From NCBI RefSeq assembly GCF_014192155.1, contig NZ_JACHXO010000007.1, positions 124,001 through 188,000 on the forward strand: DNA of 64,000 bases, in the 5' to 3' direction. The notes beneath the pieces were generated by a model. The model was not told where the DNA came from, ran no database searches, and was given only the letters and a program-made list of their open reading frames with translations. Both the position numbers and the translations under genes were made by a program. The stretch is from Roseateles terrae. GTDB taxonomy: Bacteria; Pseudomonadota; Gammaproteobacteria; Burkholderiales; Burkholderiaceae_C. Shown here piece after piece: positions 42,168 through 53,635 of the stretch (position 1 is the stretch's first letter; each line of letters opens with the position of its first letter).

Positions 42168-43500
42168 ACTTGTAGTAGCCGGCTTTGCGCATCTCGCGGT
42201 CGGCGGTCACCTGGCTGGCCTTCAGTGCGTCATCCACCGAGGTGCGACCGGCCAGCGCTGCGCTCATCTGCTGGCCCACGGCAATGCCAATCGCCTGGAA
42301 CTCCGGAATGGCGGCGAATTGCACGCCGACATACGGGCTCTTGGGCAGCGTGGCGTCGGTCGGATTGGCCGAGTCAATCGCCGTCTTCTCCGCCGCAGCG
42401 AATCGGGCCGCCTTCTGGAACTCCGCGCTCGCATAGGTGCTCTTGCGGGTACCGGTTGGCACATTCGCCCAGCCATTGGTCTTGGCCACCAGCTGGATGT
42501 AGTCCTTGCTGGTCGACCAGGTGATGAACTTCCGCGCTGCCGCCACCTTCTTGGAGCCCGCCGGAATCGCCAGGTTCCACGACCACAGCCAGTTGGCGCC
42601 CTTGGGCGTGTTCATCGTCGGCGCCTGGGCAAAAGCCATCTGAGCGGCCACCTTCGACTGCTTCGGATCCGACACAAACGACGCTGCGATGGTGGCGTCC
42701 ACCCACATGCCGCATTTGCCGGAGCTGGTCAGCGCCAGAATTTCATTGAAGCTGTTGGCCGACGATCCGGGCGGGCCGTAGTTCTTCAGCAGGTCCACAT
42801 AGAAGTTGACCGCTTCCTTCCAGGGCTTCGATTCCAGCTGCGGCTTCCATTGCATGTCGAACCACTGACCGCCAAACGTGTTGGCCATCGTGGTGATGAG
42901 CGCCATGTTGTCGCCCCAGCCCGGCTTGCCGCGCAGGCAGATGCCGTAGATGCCGTTCTTCGGATCATGGATCTTCGCCGCCAGGTCCTTGATCTGCGGC
43001 CAGGTCGGACGCTCCGGCACCTGCACCCCCACCTTGTCGGCGAGGTCCTTGCGGTACATCAGCATCGAGCTTTCCGCATAGAACGGCGCCGCGAAGAGCT
43101 TGCCGTCCACCGACAGGCCGGCGCGCACCGCCGGCAGCAGATCGTCCACGTCATAGGCGGCGTCCGGCTTGAGCTCCTGCAGCCAGCCCTTCTTGCCCCA
43201 GATGGGCGCTTCGTACAGGCCGATGGTCATCACGTCGAACTGGCCGCCCTTGGTGGCGATGTCGGTGGTGACGCGCTGACGCAGCACCCCTTCTTCCAGC
43301 GTGACCCACTTGAGCTTGATGTCGGGATTGGCCTGTTCGAAATGCTTGCTGAGCTTTTGCATTTCGATCATGTGACCGTTGTTCACGGTCGCAATCACCA
43401 GCTCGGTCTGCGCCTGCGCCGCACCGGCGAAGGCCCACATCACCGCCGCAGCGGCCGCCGTCACACGGGCGGCACGCGCAACTCGAAAGGAAGCGTGCAT
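42166..43500 (-). CDS. Periplasmic sorbitol/mannitol-type binding protein of the ABC transporter (MtlE/SmoE type)
   Basis: 444 residues from ATG 43500, which has AGGAGA eight bases upstream. The signal peptide ends AFAGAAQAQT. The mature protein is a family 1 solute-binding protein (ELVIATVNNGHMIEMQKLSK, FDVMTIGLYEAPIWGKKGWL, LFAAPFYAESSMLMYRKDLA, RGKPGWGDNMALITTMANTF). These match the polyol-binding MtlE/SmoE group. It captures polyols in the periplasm for the permeases. First gene of the operon. Confidence 0.94.
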   Translation of the reverse strand: MHASFRVARAARVTAAAAAVMWAFAGAAQAQTELVIATVNNGHMIEMQKLSKHFEQANPDIKLKWVTLEEGVLRQRVTTDIATKGGQFDVMTIGLYEAPIWGKKGWLQELKPDAAYDVDDLLPAVRAGLSVDGKLFAAPFYAESSMLMYRKDLADKVGVQVPERPTWPQIKDLAAKIHDPKNGIYGICLRGKPGWGDNMALITTMANTFGGQWFDMQWKPQLESKPWKEAVNFYVDLLKNYGPPGSSANSFNEILALTSSGKCGMWVDATIAASFVSDPKQSKVAAQMAFAQAPTMNTPKGANWLWSWNLAIPAGSKKVAAARKFITWSTSKDYIQLVAKTNGWANVPTGTRKSTYASAEFQKAARFAAAEKTAIDSANPTDATLPKSPYVGVQFAAIPEFQAIGIAVGQQMSAALAGRTSVDDALKASQVTADREMRKAGYYK

Positions 43501-43832
43501 CGGGGAGTCTCCTGTTTGTTGGTATTCATGTCCGGCGCAAGAGGACCGCGCCGACGCCATGAACGATACCGATCCGGACATGCCGGAGTGGTACCCCGTG
43601 GCCCATCAGAAGATACTTACTTGCATCAAGTGATGAGGGTTATTACTGACCTGGTGAAACCAAGTACAGAGATCGCCCCCAGTGGCTCGTTTTTGGAAAC
43701 AGGAGATGCAAAGAGCGGCCCACGCGGGCGCTTTGTCGTCGGGCAGACACGAGTGGAGAGGGCCGGCGTGTCCCCCTGCTGCCATCAGCGCGGCATCGCT
43801 TCGAACGCCGAGACCCTCAGGCGCTCAGAGGC
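43501..43832. other. 332-bp gap upstream of the polyol operon
   Basis: No credible gene. It holds the operon's promoter region, with the palindrome at 43619-43631 and an AT-richer stretch (43615-43680). The part nearer the flavoprotein gene (43690-43832) shows nothing I can name. Confidence 0.5.
43619..43633. promoter_or_regulatory. Candidate operator ACTTGCATCAAGT before the polyol operon
   Basis: ACTTG and CAAGT form a perfect inverted repeat with a 3-bp centre (43619-43631), and CAAGTGA (43627-43633) recurs at 36513-36519 upstream of the fructokinase gene. Both could be sites for the cluster's AraC regulator. Confidence 0.4.
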
Positions 43833-45185
43833 TCAGACAAATTGCGCCGCCGCGTAGGCGGACGCCCAGGCCCATTGGAAGTTGAAGCCACCGAGGTGGC
43901 CGGTCACGTCCAGCACCTCGCCGATGAAATACAGACCGGGCGATTTGAGCGATTCCATCGTCTTGGAGGACACCTCCCGGGTGTCCACACCGCCCAGCGT
44001 CACCTCGGCCGTCCGGTAGCCCTCGGTGCCGGCCGGCACGAGTTGCCAGGCGGAGAGCTTGTCGGCGATCGACTCCAGCTCCGCATGGGTGTATTGCTTG
44101 ATGGGCTTGGACTCGAACCACTGCTCGCAAAGCAGTTGCGCCATCTTTTTGGTGAAGACCTCACCCAGAATGGTCTTGAGCTCCGCATTGGGCCGGTCCT
44201 GGCGCTGCTGGGCCAGCCAGTCGGGCACCGAGCGGTCTGGCAGCAGGTTGATCTCGACCGCCTGGCCGGGGTGCCAGTAGGAGGAGATCTGCAAAATGGC
44301 CGGGCCGCTCAGGCCGCGGTGGGTGAAGAGGATGTTCTCGCGGAAGCTCTTGCCGTTGCAGCTCACCAGGCAGTCCACGGAAGTGCCGGAAAGCTCGGTG
44401 CAGAGTTCCTTGAGCTGGTCAGTGATGGTGAACGGCACCAGGCCCGCGCGGGTGGGCAGCAGCCGGTGGCCAAACTGGCGCGCGACTTCATAACCGAAGC
44501 CGGTGGCACCCATGGTGGGAATCGACAGACCGCCGGTCGCGATCACCAGGGACTTGCAGCGCACCGGGCCGGTGGACGTCTGCAGGAGGTAGCCGTCGTT
44601 GGGCGGGGCGGCCGGCGCAGCGGCTTTGGCGCGTTTGTCAGCCTTGGCCGCTTTGGAGCGGTTGGTGGACTCGGCGCTCTCGACTGGAGGGTCGCCACCG
44701 ATGGCCGCCAATGCAGCGCCGCCTTCAGCGACCTGCCCGCCCTCCGCGCTGGGAGACGCCTCCAGCGCAATGCATTCGATCTTCTCGACGCTGGTGTTGA
44801 GCTGCACCGTCGCCCCAACCGCCTCACACTCGGCCAGCAGCATCTTCAGGATGTCGATCGATCTGTTGTCGCAGAAGAGCTGGCCCAGCTTCTTCTCGTG
44901 ATACGGCACCCGATGCTTGTTGACCAGCGCAATGAAGTCCCACTGCGTATAGCGGGCCAGGGCCGACTTGCAGAAGTGGGCGTTCTCGGAGAGGAAGTTG
45001 GCCGGCTCGGTATACAGGTTAGTGAAGTTGCAGTTGCCGCCGCCGGACATCAGGATCTTCTTGCCCGCCTTGTTGGCATGGTCCAGCACCAGCACCCGTC
45101 TGCCCCGCGCGCCCGCATGCGCGGCGCACATCAAGCCCGCGGCGCCCGCGCCGATCACCACCACATCCGTCTCGACCACCGCCAT
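43833..45185 (-). CDS. HI0933/YhiN-family FAD-binding oxidoreductase
   Basis: 450 residues from ATG 45185. The FAD fold is DVVVIGAGAAGLMCAAHAGARG, described here as starting at residue 7; KKILMSGGGNCNFTN and the late GLYFIGEVLDVTGHLGGFN are family signatures. An insertion of about 50 residues rich in Ala, Gly and Lys (about 144-196, bases 44595-44755) interrupts the middle domain. The reaction is undetermined; relatives are labelled aminoacetone oxidase or NAD(P)/FAD oxidoreductase. It lies 25 bp downstream of dnaB on the same strand and may be read through from it. Confidence 0.88.
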   Translation of the reverse strand: MAVVETDVVVIGAGAAGLMCAAHAGARGRRVLVLDHANKAGKKILMSGGGNCNFTNLYTEPANFLSENAHFCKSALARYTQWDFIALVNKHRVPYHEKKLGQLFCDNRSIDILKMLLAECEAVGATVQLNTSVEKIECIALEASPSAEGGQVAEGGAALAAIGGDPPVESAESTNRSKAAKADKRAKAAAPAAPPNDGYLLQTSTGPVRCKSLVIATGGLSIPTMGATGFGYEVARQFGHRLLPTRAGLVPFTITDQLKELCTELSGTSVDCLVSCNGKSFRENILFTHRGLSGPAILQISSYWHPGQAVEINLLPDRSVPDWLAQQRQDRPNAELKTILGEVFTKKMAQLLCEQWFESKPIKQYTHAELESIADKLSAWQLVPAGTEGYRTAEVTLGGVDTREVSSKTMESLKSPGLYFIGEVLDVTGHLGGFNFQWAWASAYAAAQFV

Positions 45186-45210
45186 CTCCGCCAGCCTCCC
45201 AGGGCCCTGA

Positions 45211-46638
45211 TCAGTACTCGTCGCCGCCCGGGCTGACATACCCCGGTGCGAGGTTCTCAAACTTGGTGTTCTGGCGCTGGAAGGCCAGCTTCACCGTGCC
45301 CACCGGGCCGTTACGCTGCTTGGCGATGATGATCTCCGCCACGCCGGGTTCCTTGCACTCGTCCTTGGTGTAGTACTCGTCGCGGTAGATGAACATGATG
45401 ATGTCCGCATCCTGCTCAATGGCGCCCGACTCACGCAAGTCCGACATCATCGGGCGCTTGTCCGGACGCGTTTCCACCGAGCGGTTGAGCTGCGAAAGCG
45501 CAATCACCGGGCAGCGCAGTTCCTTGGCCAGGGCCTTCAGGCCCCGCGAGATTTCACCCACCACAGTGGCGCGGTTTTCTTCGCTGGCGCCGCCGTTGCC
45601 GCTCATCAGCTGCAAATAGTCGATGATGATCAGGCCGAGCTGTCCGCAGATGCGGGCCTGGCGGCGGGCACGGGCGCGCACTTCGCTGGGGGAGAGGCCC
45701 GGGCTTTCGTCGATGAAGATCGGCGCATTGCCGAGCTTGTCGACGGCTTCGGCCAGGCGGCCCCATTCATCGTCCTGCAGACGGCCGGTGCGCAGGTGGC
45801 TCTGGTCGATGCGGCCGATGGAGCCCACCATCCGCAAGGCCAGCTGCGCGGCGCCCATTTCCATCGAGTAGATGACGACCGGCAGGCCTTCGTTGATGGC
45901 CACGGCCTCGCCGATGTTGATGGCGAACGCCGTCTTGCCCATGGAAGGACGGGCCGCCAGGATGATCAGGTCGCCCTTTTGCAGGCCGGCGGTCATGCGG
46001 TCCAGGTCGAAGAAGCCGGTGCGCACGCCGGTGACATCTTCGGCGCCCTGCTCCGCGAGTTCATTGACCCGGTCCATCAGCTCGACCATCAGCCGGTCCA
46101 TGCTCTGGAAGCCCTGGCCGCCGCGGGAGCCTTCTTCGTTGATGCGGAAGATCTTGCCTTCAGCTTCGTCCAGGATCTCGTTGACCGGGCGGCCTTGGGG
46201 ATTCAGCGCGGCCGTGGCGATCTCGTCGGAGGTGGCCACCAGTTTGCGCAGGATGGCCCGCTCGCGGACGATTTCCGCATACCGGCGCAAGTTGGCCGCG
46301 CTCGGCACGCCCTGCGCCAGCGCATTCAGATAGGCCAGACCGCCGCATTCCTCGGCCTTGCCGAGGGAGGTCAGTTCTTCGAACACGGTCACCACGTCGG
46401 CGGGCTTGCCGGCGTTCACCAGCTTGCCGATGGCGGCGTAGATCTGCTTGTGTTCGAAGCGATAAAAATCGGTGTCGCTGAGCGTGTCAGCCGCCTTGTC
46501 CCAGGCGGTGTTGTCAATCAGCAAGCCCCCCAGGACGCTTTGTTCAGCCTCGACAGAGTTGGGCGGCACACGCAGGCGGGCGACATCGTCGTCCCGGGCG
46601 CCGGAACCGGGCGGGTTGGCGGAGAAGATCGCAGACAT
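45211..46638 (-). CDS. dnaB: Replicative DNA helicase DnaB
   Basis: 475 residues from ATG 46638. The N-terminal primase-interacting domain (LRVPPNSVEAEQSVLGGLLI) leads to the RecA-like motor with Walker A ARPSMGKTAF (about 229-238), Walker B LGLIIIDYLQLM and SGAIEQDADIIMFIYRDEYY. No intein is present. It unwinds DNA at the replication fork. Its neighbours are the S6/PriB/S18/L9 genes, as in other betaproteobacteria, but an intrinsic terminator separates it from rplI. Confidence 0.98.
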   Translation of the reverse strand: MSAIFSANPPGSGARDDDVARLRVPPNSVEAEQSVLGGLLIDNTAWDKAADTLSDTDFYRFEHKQIYAAIGKLVNAGKPADVVTVFEELTSLGKAEECGGLAYLNALAQGVPSAANLRRYAEIVRERAILRKLVATSDEIATAALNPQGRPVNEILDEAEGKIFRINEEGSRGGQGFQSMDRLMVELMDRVNELAEQGAEDVTGVRTGFFDLDRMTAGLQKGDLIILAARPSMGKTAFAINIGEAVAINEGLPVVIYSMEMGAAQLALRMVGSIGRIDQSHLRTGRLQDDEWGRLAEAVDKLGNAPIFIDESPGLSPSEVRARARRQARICGQLGLIIIDYLQLMSGNGGASEENRATVVGEISRGLKALAKELRCPVIALSQLNRSVETRPDKRPMMSDLRESGAIEQDADIIMFIYRDEYYTKDECKEPGVAEIIIAKQRNGPVGTVKLAFQRQNTKFENLAPGYVSPGGDEY

Positions 46639-46712
46639 GTGGACAACTCTGTGGGAAAGCGTTGGGTAAGCTCTGGAGAGCCCGGGACATCCAGTGGACA
46701 ACCCGCGACCCC

Positions 46713-46752
46713 AAAAAGCCGAAAGCCGACGGCTTTTCAGCTGTCGGCTTTC
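46713..46752 (-). terminator. Intrinsic terminator after rplI
   Basis: On the minus strand GAAAGCCGAC (46743-46752) pairs perfectly with GTCGGCTTTC (46721-46730), followed by a run of five T (complement of 46713-46717). It closes the ribosomal-protein operon before dnaB. Confidence 0.9.
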
Positions 46753-46837
46753 GTTTGACCTATGGTGACAGTGCCTTGCGGCGCTGCCAACCCAGGGAAT
46801 GCGAGCGGTGGACCAGCCACCGCTGCATCAGTGCCAA

Positions 46838-47290
46838 TTACTCGGCTTCGGCGACGATCTGCACCGTCACGTCGGACACCACATCGGTGTGCGGCGCCAC
46901 GGTCACAGCGAACTCGCCGACGGTCTTCAGCGGACCGTTGGGCAGACGCACTTGCGACTTCGACACGGCGATGCCCGACTTGGTCAGGGCTTCGGCGATG
47001 TCGGCGTTGGTCACGGAGCCGAACAGACGGCCGTCCACGCCAGCCTTCTGGCTGATGGTGACGGTCTTGCCGTTCAGTTGTTCGCCAACAGCCTGGGCAG
47101 CCGACAGCTTTTCAGCCGCAGCCTTTTCCAGTTCAACGCGCTTGGCTTCGAATTCCTTGATGGCCGATTCCGTGGCGCGACGAGCGCGGCGGGTCGGGAT
47201 CAGGAAGTTGCGAGCGTAGCCGTCCTTGACCTTGACGACGTCACCCAGGTTGCCGAGGTTGGCCACCTTTTCAAGCAGGATCACTTGCAT
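46838..47290 (-). CDS. rplI: 50S ribosomal protein L9
   Basis: 150 residues, normal length. The N-terminal domain [19 protein letters not shown] and GYARNFLIP precede the long connecting helix and C-terminal rRNA-binding domain ([16 protein letters not shown]). It binds 23S rRNA near the L1 stalk. Last gene of the rpsF-priB-rpsR-rplI unit, 10 bp after rpsR. Confidence 0.98.
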   Translation of the reverse strand: MQVILLEKVANLGNLGDVVKVKDGYARNFLIPTRRARRATESAIKEFEAKRVELEKAAAEKLSAAQAVGEQLNGKTVTISQKAGVDGRLFGSVTNADIAEALTKSGIAVSKSQVRLPNGPLKTVGEFAVTVAPHTDVVSDVTVQIVAEAE

Positions 47291-47300
47291 GGTGTACTCC

Positions 47301-47591
47301 TCAGACCTTGTGCTGATCGCTGTACGGCAGCAGAGCCAGGAAGCGGGCGCGCTTGATGGCGACCGACAGCTGACGCTGGTAGAAGGCGCGCGTGCCGGTC
47401 AGGCGTGCGGGCACGATCTTGCCGTTTTCGCTGATGAAGTCGCGCAGAACGTCGACATCCTTGTAGTCGATCTGCTCAACACCGGCGACGGTGAAGCGGC
47501 AGAAACGCTTACGGCGGAACAGCAGCGATTGTTGGTTGCGCTTGGGCTTGCGGTCCTTCGAGAACCGACCTTTACCACGTGGCGGGGGCAT
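47301..47591 (-). CDS. rpsR: 30S ribosomal protein S18
   Basis: 96 residues. The core [20 protein letters not shown] and [20 protein letters not shown] is standard; the basic N-terminal extension ([20 protein letters not shown]) is common in betaproteobacteria. It pairs with S6 on the 30S platform. It lies 72 bp downstream of priB. Confidence 0.98.
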   Translation of the reverse strand: MPPPRGKGRFSKDRKPKRNQQSLLFRRKRFCRFTVAGVEQIDYKDVDVLRDFISENGKIVPARLTGTRAFYQRQLSVAIKRARFLALLPYSDQHKV

Positions 47592-47663
47592 ATTGACCTC
47601 TTGACGAATCTATCCAGATAAAACGATGGACGCGATGCCTTTGGAATGAAGTGCTCGGCTGTT

Positions 47664-47948
47664 TCAGCGTTCCAGGCCGGTGATGTGAAACACCGTCCCT
47701 CGACCTTGGCGCTGTGCCGACAGAAACCCGGTGAACACCGCGTTGTCCGTCAGGCCCAGGGCCTGCACCCGTTTGACGATCTCACCCACGGCCACCGCCT
47801 TGATTTCCAGGGCCACCTTGCGGCGGGCCCCGGCTTCTTCGACCTGGGACTCATGCGTGAGCATCAAGTCCAGGGCCGGAAGGCCGGCGGGGGTATAGCG
47901 GATCGCGGCGAGCTCGAGAATTCTTGCGTTCAAAACCAGATGGTTCAT
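47664..47948 (-). CDS. priB: Primosomal replication protein PriB
   Basis: 94 residues forming an OB fold (NHLVLNARILELAAIRYTPA, LPALDLMLTHESQVEEAG, NAVFTGFLSAQRQGRGTVFH). It binds single-stranded DNA and stimulates PriA during replication restart. Position between rpsF and rpsR is the conserved beta/gammaproteobacterial arrangement. Confidence 0.95.
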   Translation of the reverse strand: MNHLVLNARILELAAIRYTPAGLPALDLMLTHESQVEEAGARRKVALEIKAVAVGEIVKRVQALGLTDNAVFTGFLSAQRQGRGTVFHITGLER

Positions 47949-48039
47949 GCCAGGTGGTCTACGCTGCAGTCTTCACGAACCTGCGCTCAACGAGCGGCTG
48001 ATTCAAACTCAAACGACTTCAGGAATCGCGACGGCCAGT

Positions 48040-48402
48040 TCAGGCGGACGCTTCTTGGGGAGCCTTGCGGGCTTCTTCGCGCTCAACAGCCTTCATCATC
48101 ACCGAGGGGGCGGTCTCCGCCTTGTCCTTGGCAACGGTCAGGTGACGCAGCACGGCGTCGTTGAAGCGGAAACCGGTCTCGAGCTCACCCAGGATTTCCT
48201 TGGATGCCTCGATGTTCAGGCACAGGTAATGTGCCTTGGCCAGCTTCTGGATCATGTAGGCCAGTTGACGGCGGCCCCAGTCTTCCACGCGATGCACCTT
48301 GCCACCACCGTTGGTGACCAGGCCCTTGTAGCGCTCCAGCATGGCCGGAACTTGTTCGCTTTGATCCGGATGGATCAGCAGAACGATCTCGTAATGACGC
48401 AT
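48040..48402 (-). CDS. rpsF: 30S ribosomal protein S6
   Basis: 120 residues. [20 protein letters not shown] and [20 protein letters not shown] are the usual S6 strands and helix; the tail ([13 protein letters not shown]) is acidic as in E. coli. AAGGAG lies seven bases before the ATG. First gene of the operon; a structured leader upstream may serve S6:S18 autoregulation. Confidence 0.98.
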   Translation of the reverse strand: MRHYEIVLLIHPDQSEQVPAMLERYKGLVTNGGGKVHRVEDWGRRQLAYMIQKLAKAHYLCLNIEASKEILGELETGFRFNDAVLRHLTVAKDKAETAPSVMMKAVEREEARKAPQEASA

Positions 48403-48418
48403 AAATACTCCTTGCGGG

Positions 48419-48467
48419 TTTCAGAGGGTCTGAAAGCCGAACCCCAGCGTCAATTCCTGGGTCCGGC
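48419..48467 (-). promoter_or_regulatory. Structured 5' leader of rpsF
   Basis: Two stem-loops precede the Shine-Dalgarno sequence. On the plus strand they read TTTCAG (48419-48424)/CTGAAA (48430-48435), and GCCGAACCCCAG (48436-48447)/CTGGGTCCGGC (48457-48467), the latter with one bulge. S6:S18 complexes bind a structured rpsF leader in many bacteria; this may be that site, though I did not confirm its conserved CCG element. Confidence 0.5.
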
Positions 48468-48481
48468 AAGGGAAGCCCGCG

Positions 48482-48511
48482 ATTCTAGTGCAAATCGGGG
48501 GGAAGCGTCCA
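48482..48511 (-). promoter_or_regulatory. Candidate sigma-70 promoter of the rpsF operon
   Basis: On the minus strand TGGACG (48506-48511) and TAGAAT (48482-48487) are 18 bp apart. The start point would be near 48475, just before the structured leader. Confidence 0.45.
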
Positions 48512-48554
48512 CCCGGCGTTGCCGGGCGTGTGGAAATGCCTGGGCGGCGGGCCG

Positions 48555-50642
48555 TCAGATCTCGTGGAGGCGGCGCTGCACGGCCTGGGCGGGCGCCGGC
48601 GGGGCTGGGGTGAGCAGGCTCACCACCATCAGGGCGCAGATGCCGGCGGGAAGGCCGAACAGCGCGGCCGCGACGGGCTGGATGCCCCACCACAGCTGCG
48701 GGTCGCCGGACAGGCCCAGCGCCTGCCGCAAGCCGGCATGGGCGCTGATCATGTAGTAGAGGGTGACCCCCAGGCCGGTGAGCATGGCCGCGGCGGCTCC
48801 GTGTTTGTTGGCGCGTCGCCAGAAGATGCCGCCCACCAGCACCGGTACCAGCGTGGCCCCGGCCAGGGAGAAAGCGGCGGAGACCAGCAGCAGGATGTCC
48901 GCCGGCTTCTGGGTGGCGACGGCTGCGGCCGTGAGCGCGGTGGCCAGCAGCAAGGCCTTGGACACGGTGACGCGCTGGGTGGCGGATGCGGCGGGGTGCA
49001 GGACGCGGTAGTAGATGTCGTGGGACAAGGCGCTGGAGATGGTGAGCAGCAGGCCGTCCGCCGTGGAAAGCGCTGCGGCCAGCGCCCCGGCCGCGACCAT
49101 GGCGGAGAGCACATACGGCAGTCCCGCCAGTTCCGGCGTGATGAGCATGATGACGTCCCCCCCCAGGCGCAGTTCGGCCAGTTGGAGAATGCCGTCCTGG
49201 TTCACATCCTGAATATTGAGCAGACCGGGGTCGATGCGCATCCACTGTCTCACCCAGGAAGGCAGCTCGGCGATGGGCATGCCGACCAGGTGGTTGAACA
49301 CCTCATGCTTGAGCAGCACTGCCAGCGCGGGCGCACTGAGGTAGAGCAGCGCGATGAAGAACAGCGACCAGGCGACCGAGGTGCGAGCCTCGGCCACGCT
49401 GGGCGTGGTGTAGTAGCGCGTCAGGATGTGCGGCAGGCCGGCGGTGCCGACCATGAGGACGAGCACGAGCGCCACAAAATTGCGGCGGGAGCGTTCGAAG
49501 GTTTCGCGCTCTTCAGGCGTGCCCGCCGGGTTGCCGGCGAAGGGTCGCGCATGGGGCGGCATGCCGGCGAGCGGCTGAGCGCGCTGGTGTTGCTGGTGGG
49601 CCGCCCAGGCCCATTGTTCCCGTGCCTGGATGTCCGTTCGAGGCAATGCAGCGCGCTGTTTTTCGGCGGCCTGGATCTGCGCAAGGGGCGCATCCTCAGC
49701 TTTCAGGCGGGCGATGCGCTGGGAGGCCGCCTGACGCTCCAGATCGAGGGATTGCGGCAGCTCATCGATCATCCGCTCATAGTCGCGGGCGCTGCGCTCG
49801 TAAAGGGCACGGACTTCAAGCTCTTTGGGATCATTCAGCAGAGCCTGCTCGCGGGCGGTGATCTGCTGGAGTTGTCGCCCGGCCGTGAGCTGAGGGAGCG
49901 GGCCACCCGTCTGCTGCACCGACAGCCACATGACCGGCAGCACATACGCCAGAATCATGATGATGTACTGCGCGACCTGGGTCCAGGTGACCGCGCGCAT
50001 GCCGCCAAGAAAGCTGCAGACGAGCACGCCGCCGAGGCCGACGAAGACACCAATCTCAAAGGTCAGGCCAGTGAGGCGGGTGGTGATGAGACCCACCGCG
50101 TAGATCTGTGCCACCAGATAGATGAACGACACCAGCACGGCAGCGGACGCACCCATCACCCGCAGCCCCCGGCTGTCGAATCGCTCTGCCAGGAAATCAG
50201 GGACGGTGAAGCGCCCGAAGCGGCGCAGGTACGGCGCCAGCAACAACGCGACAAGACAGAACCCGCCCGTCCAGCCGAGCACGAACGCAAGTCCGCCATA
50301 GCCGGAAAGGTAAAGACTCCCCGCCATGCCCAGAAAAGACGCCGCACTCATCCAGTCGGCACCTGCCGCCATGCCGTTGTAAAACGCCGGGACCCTTCGG
50401 CCTGCAACGTAGTACTCCACCGGGTCGGTGGTGCGGCTCAGCACGCCAATGCCCGCGTAGACCAACACGGTCAGCAGCAGAAAGCTGAAGCCCAACCACT
50501 GCTTGGACATGCCCAGACGCTCCAGCACGCCCAGCACCATCACCAGCATCACCACGCCGACCGTGTAGGCGGCATAGTTGCGGTTCAGGCGGCGGCGGAA
50601 GGCGGCGTTCGGCGGCGTTGTTTGGGCTGGAGAGGGGGACAT
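48555..50642 (-). CDS. VC_2705-type sodium:solute symporter
   Basis: 695 residues of the SSS family, related to acetate permease ActP. It has 13 or so membrane segments, with YYVAGRRVPAFYNGMAAGAD, FIYLVAQIYAVGLITTRLTG and AGALAAALSTADGLLLTISS as signatures. Two soluble insertions stand out. Residues 246-390 are a helical, charged stretch between membrane segments. Residues 479-490 (DVNQDGILQLAE) form a perfect EF-hand-like calcium loop. Substrate is likely a short carboxylate. No DUF4212 partner or acs gene adjoins it here. It is apparently transcribed alone. Confidence 0.9.
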   Translation of the reverse strand: MSPSPAQTTPPNAAFRRRLNRNYAAYTVGVVMLVMVLGVLERLGMSKQWLGFSFLLLTVLVYAGIGVLSRTTDPVEYYVAGRRVPAFYNGMAAGADWMSAASFLGMAGSLYLSGYGGLAFVLGWTGGFCLVALLLAPYLRRFGRFTVPDFLAERFDSRGLRVMGASAAVLVSFIYLVAQIYAVGLITTRLTGLTFEIGVFVGLGGVLVCSFLGGMRAVTWTQVAQYIIMILAYVLPVMWLSVQQTGGPLPQLTAGRQLQQITAREQALLNDPKELEVRALYERSARDYERMIDELPQSLDLERQAASQRIARLKAEDAPLAQIQAAEKQRAALPRTDIQAREQWAWAAHQQHQRAQPLAGMPPHARPFAGNPAGTPEERETFERSRRNFVALVLVLMVGTAGLPHILTRYYTTPSVAEARTSVAWSLFFIALLYLSAPALAVLLKHEVFNHLVGMPIAELPSWVRQWMRIDPGLLNIQDVNQDGILQLAELRLGGDVIMLITPELAGLPYVLSAMVAAGALAAALSTADGLLLTISSALSHDIYYRVLHPAASATQRVTVSKALLLATALTAAAVATQKPADILLLVSAAFSLAGATLVPVLVGGIFWRRANKHGAAAAMLTGLGVTLYYMISAHAGLRQALGLSGDPQLWWGIQPVAAALFGLPAGICALMVVSLLTPAPPAPAQAVQRRLHEI

Positions 50643-50825
50643 CGCGCAACCATCTTCGCGAATCGCTGAAGAGCGCGCATCGGTTGTTTCCTGCAGCGTG
50701 GGGGGTGGGAGGCGGGGGCGCGCTGACTGCGGAGGACGGAGCAGTCAGGTGAGGCATGCCCCACCTTCCACCATCAAGACCATGCATCCGCGGCAGGACC
50801 CCATCGCGGCGACAAAACGCCCATG

Positions 50826-50853
50826 AAAAAAGGGCAGCCATGCTGCCCTTTTT
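50826..50853 (-). terminator. Intrinsic terminator after ppsA
   Basis: AAAAAGGGCAGC (50827-50838) and GCTGCCCTTTTT (50842-50853) form a perfect 12-bp stem with a three-base loop. T-runs flank both sides, so it could work in either direction. It lies 20 bp after the ppsA stop. Confidence 0.92.
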
Positions 50854-50873
50854 CTGGAGGTCCGGAGACGCCC

Positions 50874-53285
<2,412 letters not shown>

Positions 53286-53635
53286 GGGAAAACTCCGTGA
53301 TGTTGAGAAACCGGGGCCCCAGCGCCAGGAAGCTGATCCCACCCGACGGCGGCGTTCGCATGGACGCGGGCGCGGGCGGAACAGCGGGCAGACAGAACGG
53401 CGCGCGCGACAGCTTTTGTCGATTCTTGTGGGCGGCGCAGCGGGGCGTTCATGATGGGCAGGGGCAAGTTGCGGATGATTCTACGGGTTCGCGCCTCTAT
53501 GATGTAAACCCCGGTTCGGGGACTGGGCGCGTCCGGTCCGCAGCTTGTGGGCATGTGTCGTGCCCGGCTGGCACCTCCGCCCCCCTCGTTCCCACCCCAA
53601 AATTTGCGGCCCCCGCTCGGCCCAACAGGCACGCC
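53286..53635. other. 350-bp divergent gap between ppsA and ppsR
   Basis: No gene. It must hold both promoters. A TATGAT hexamer at 53498-53503 could be a -10 for ppsR, but no convincing -35 hexamer is placed before it. Otherwise featureless to me. Confidence 0.5.

Noticed and set aside
48519-50669. Plus-strand open frame opposite the symporter gene
   Set aside because: A shadow with Gly/Gln/His/Arg-rich translation and no motif.
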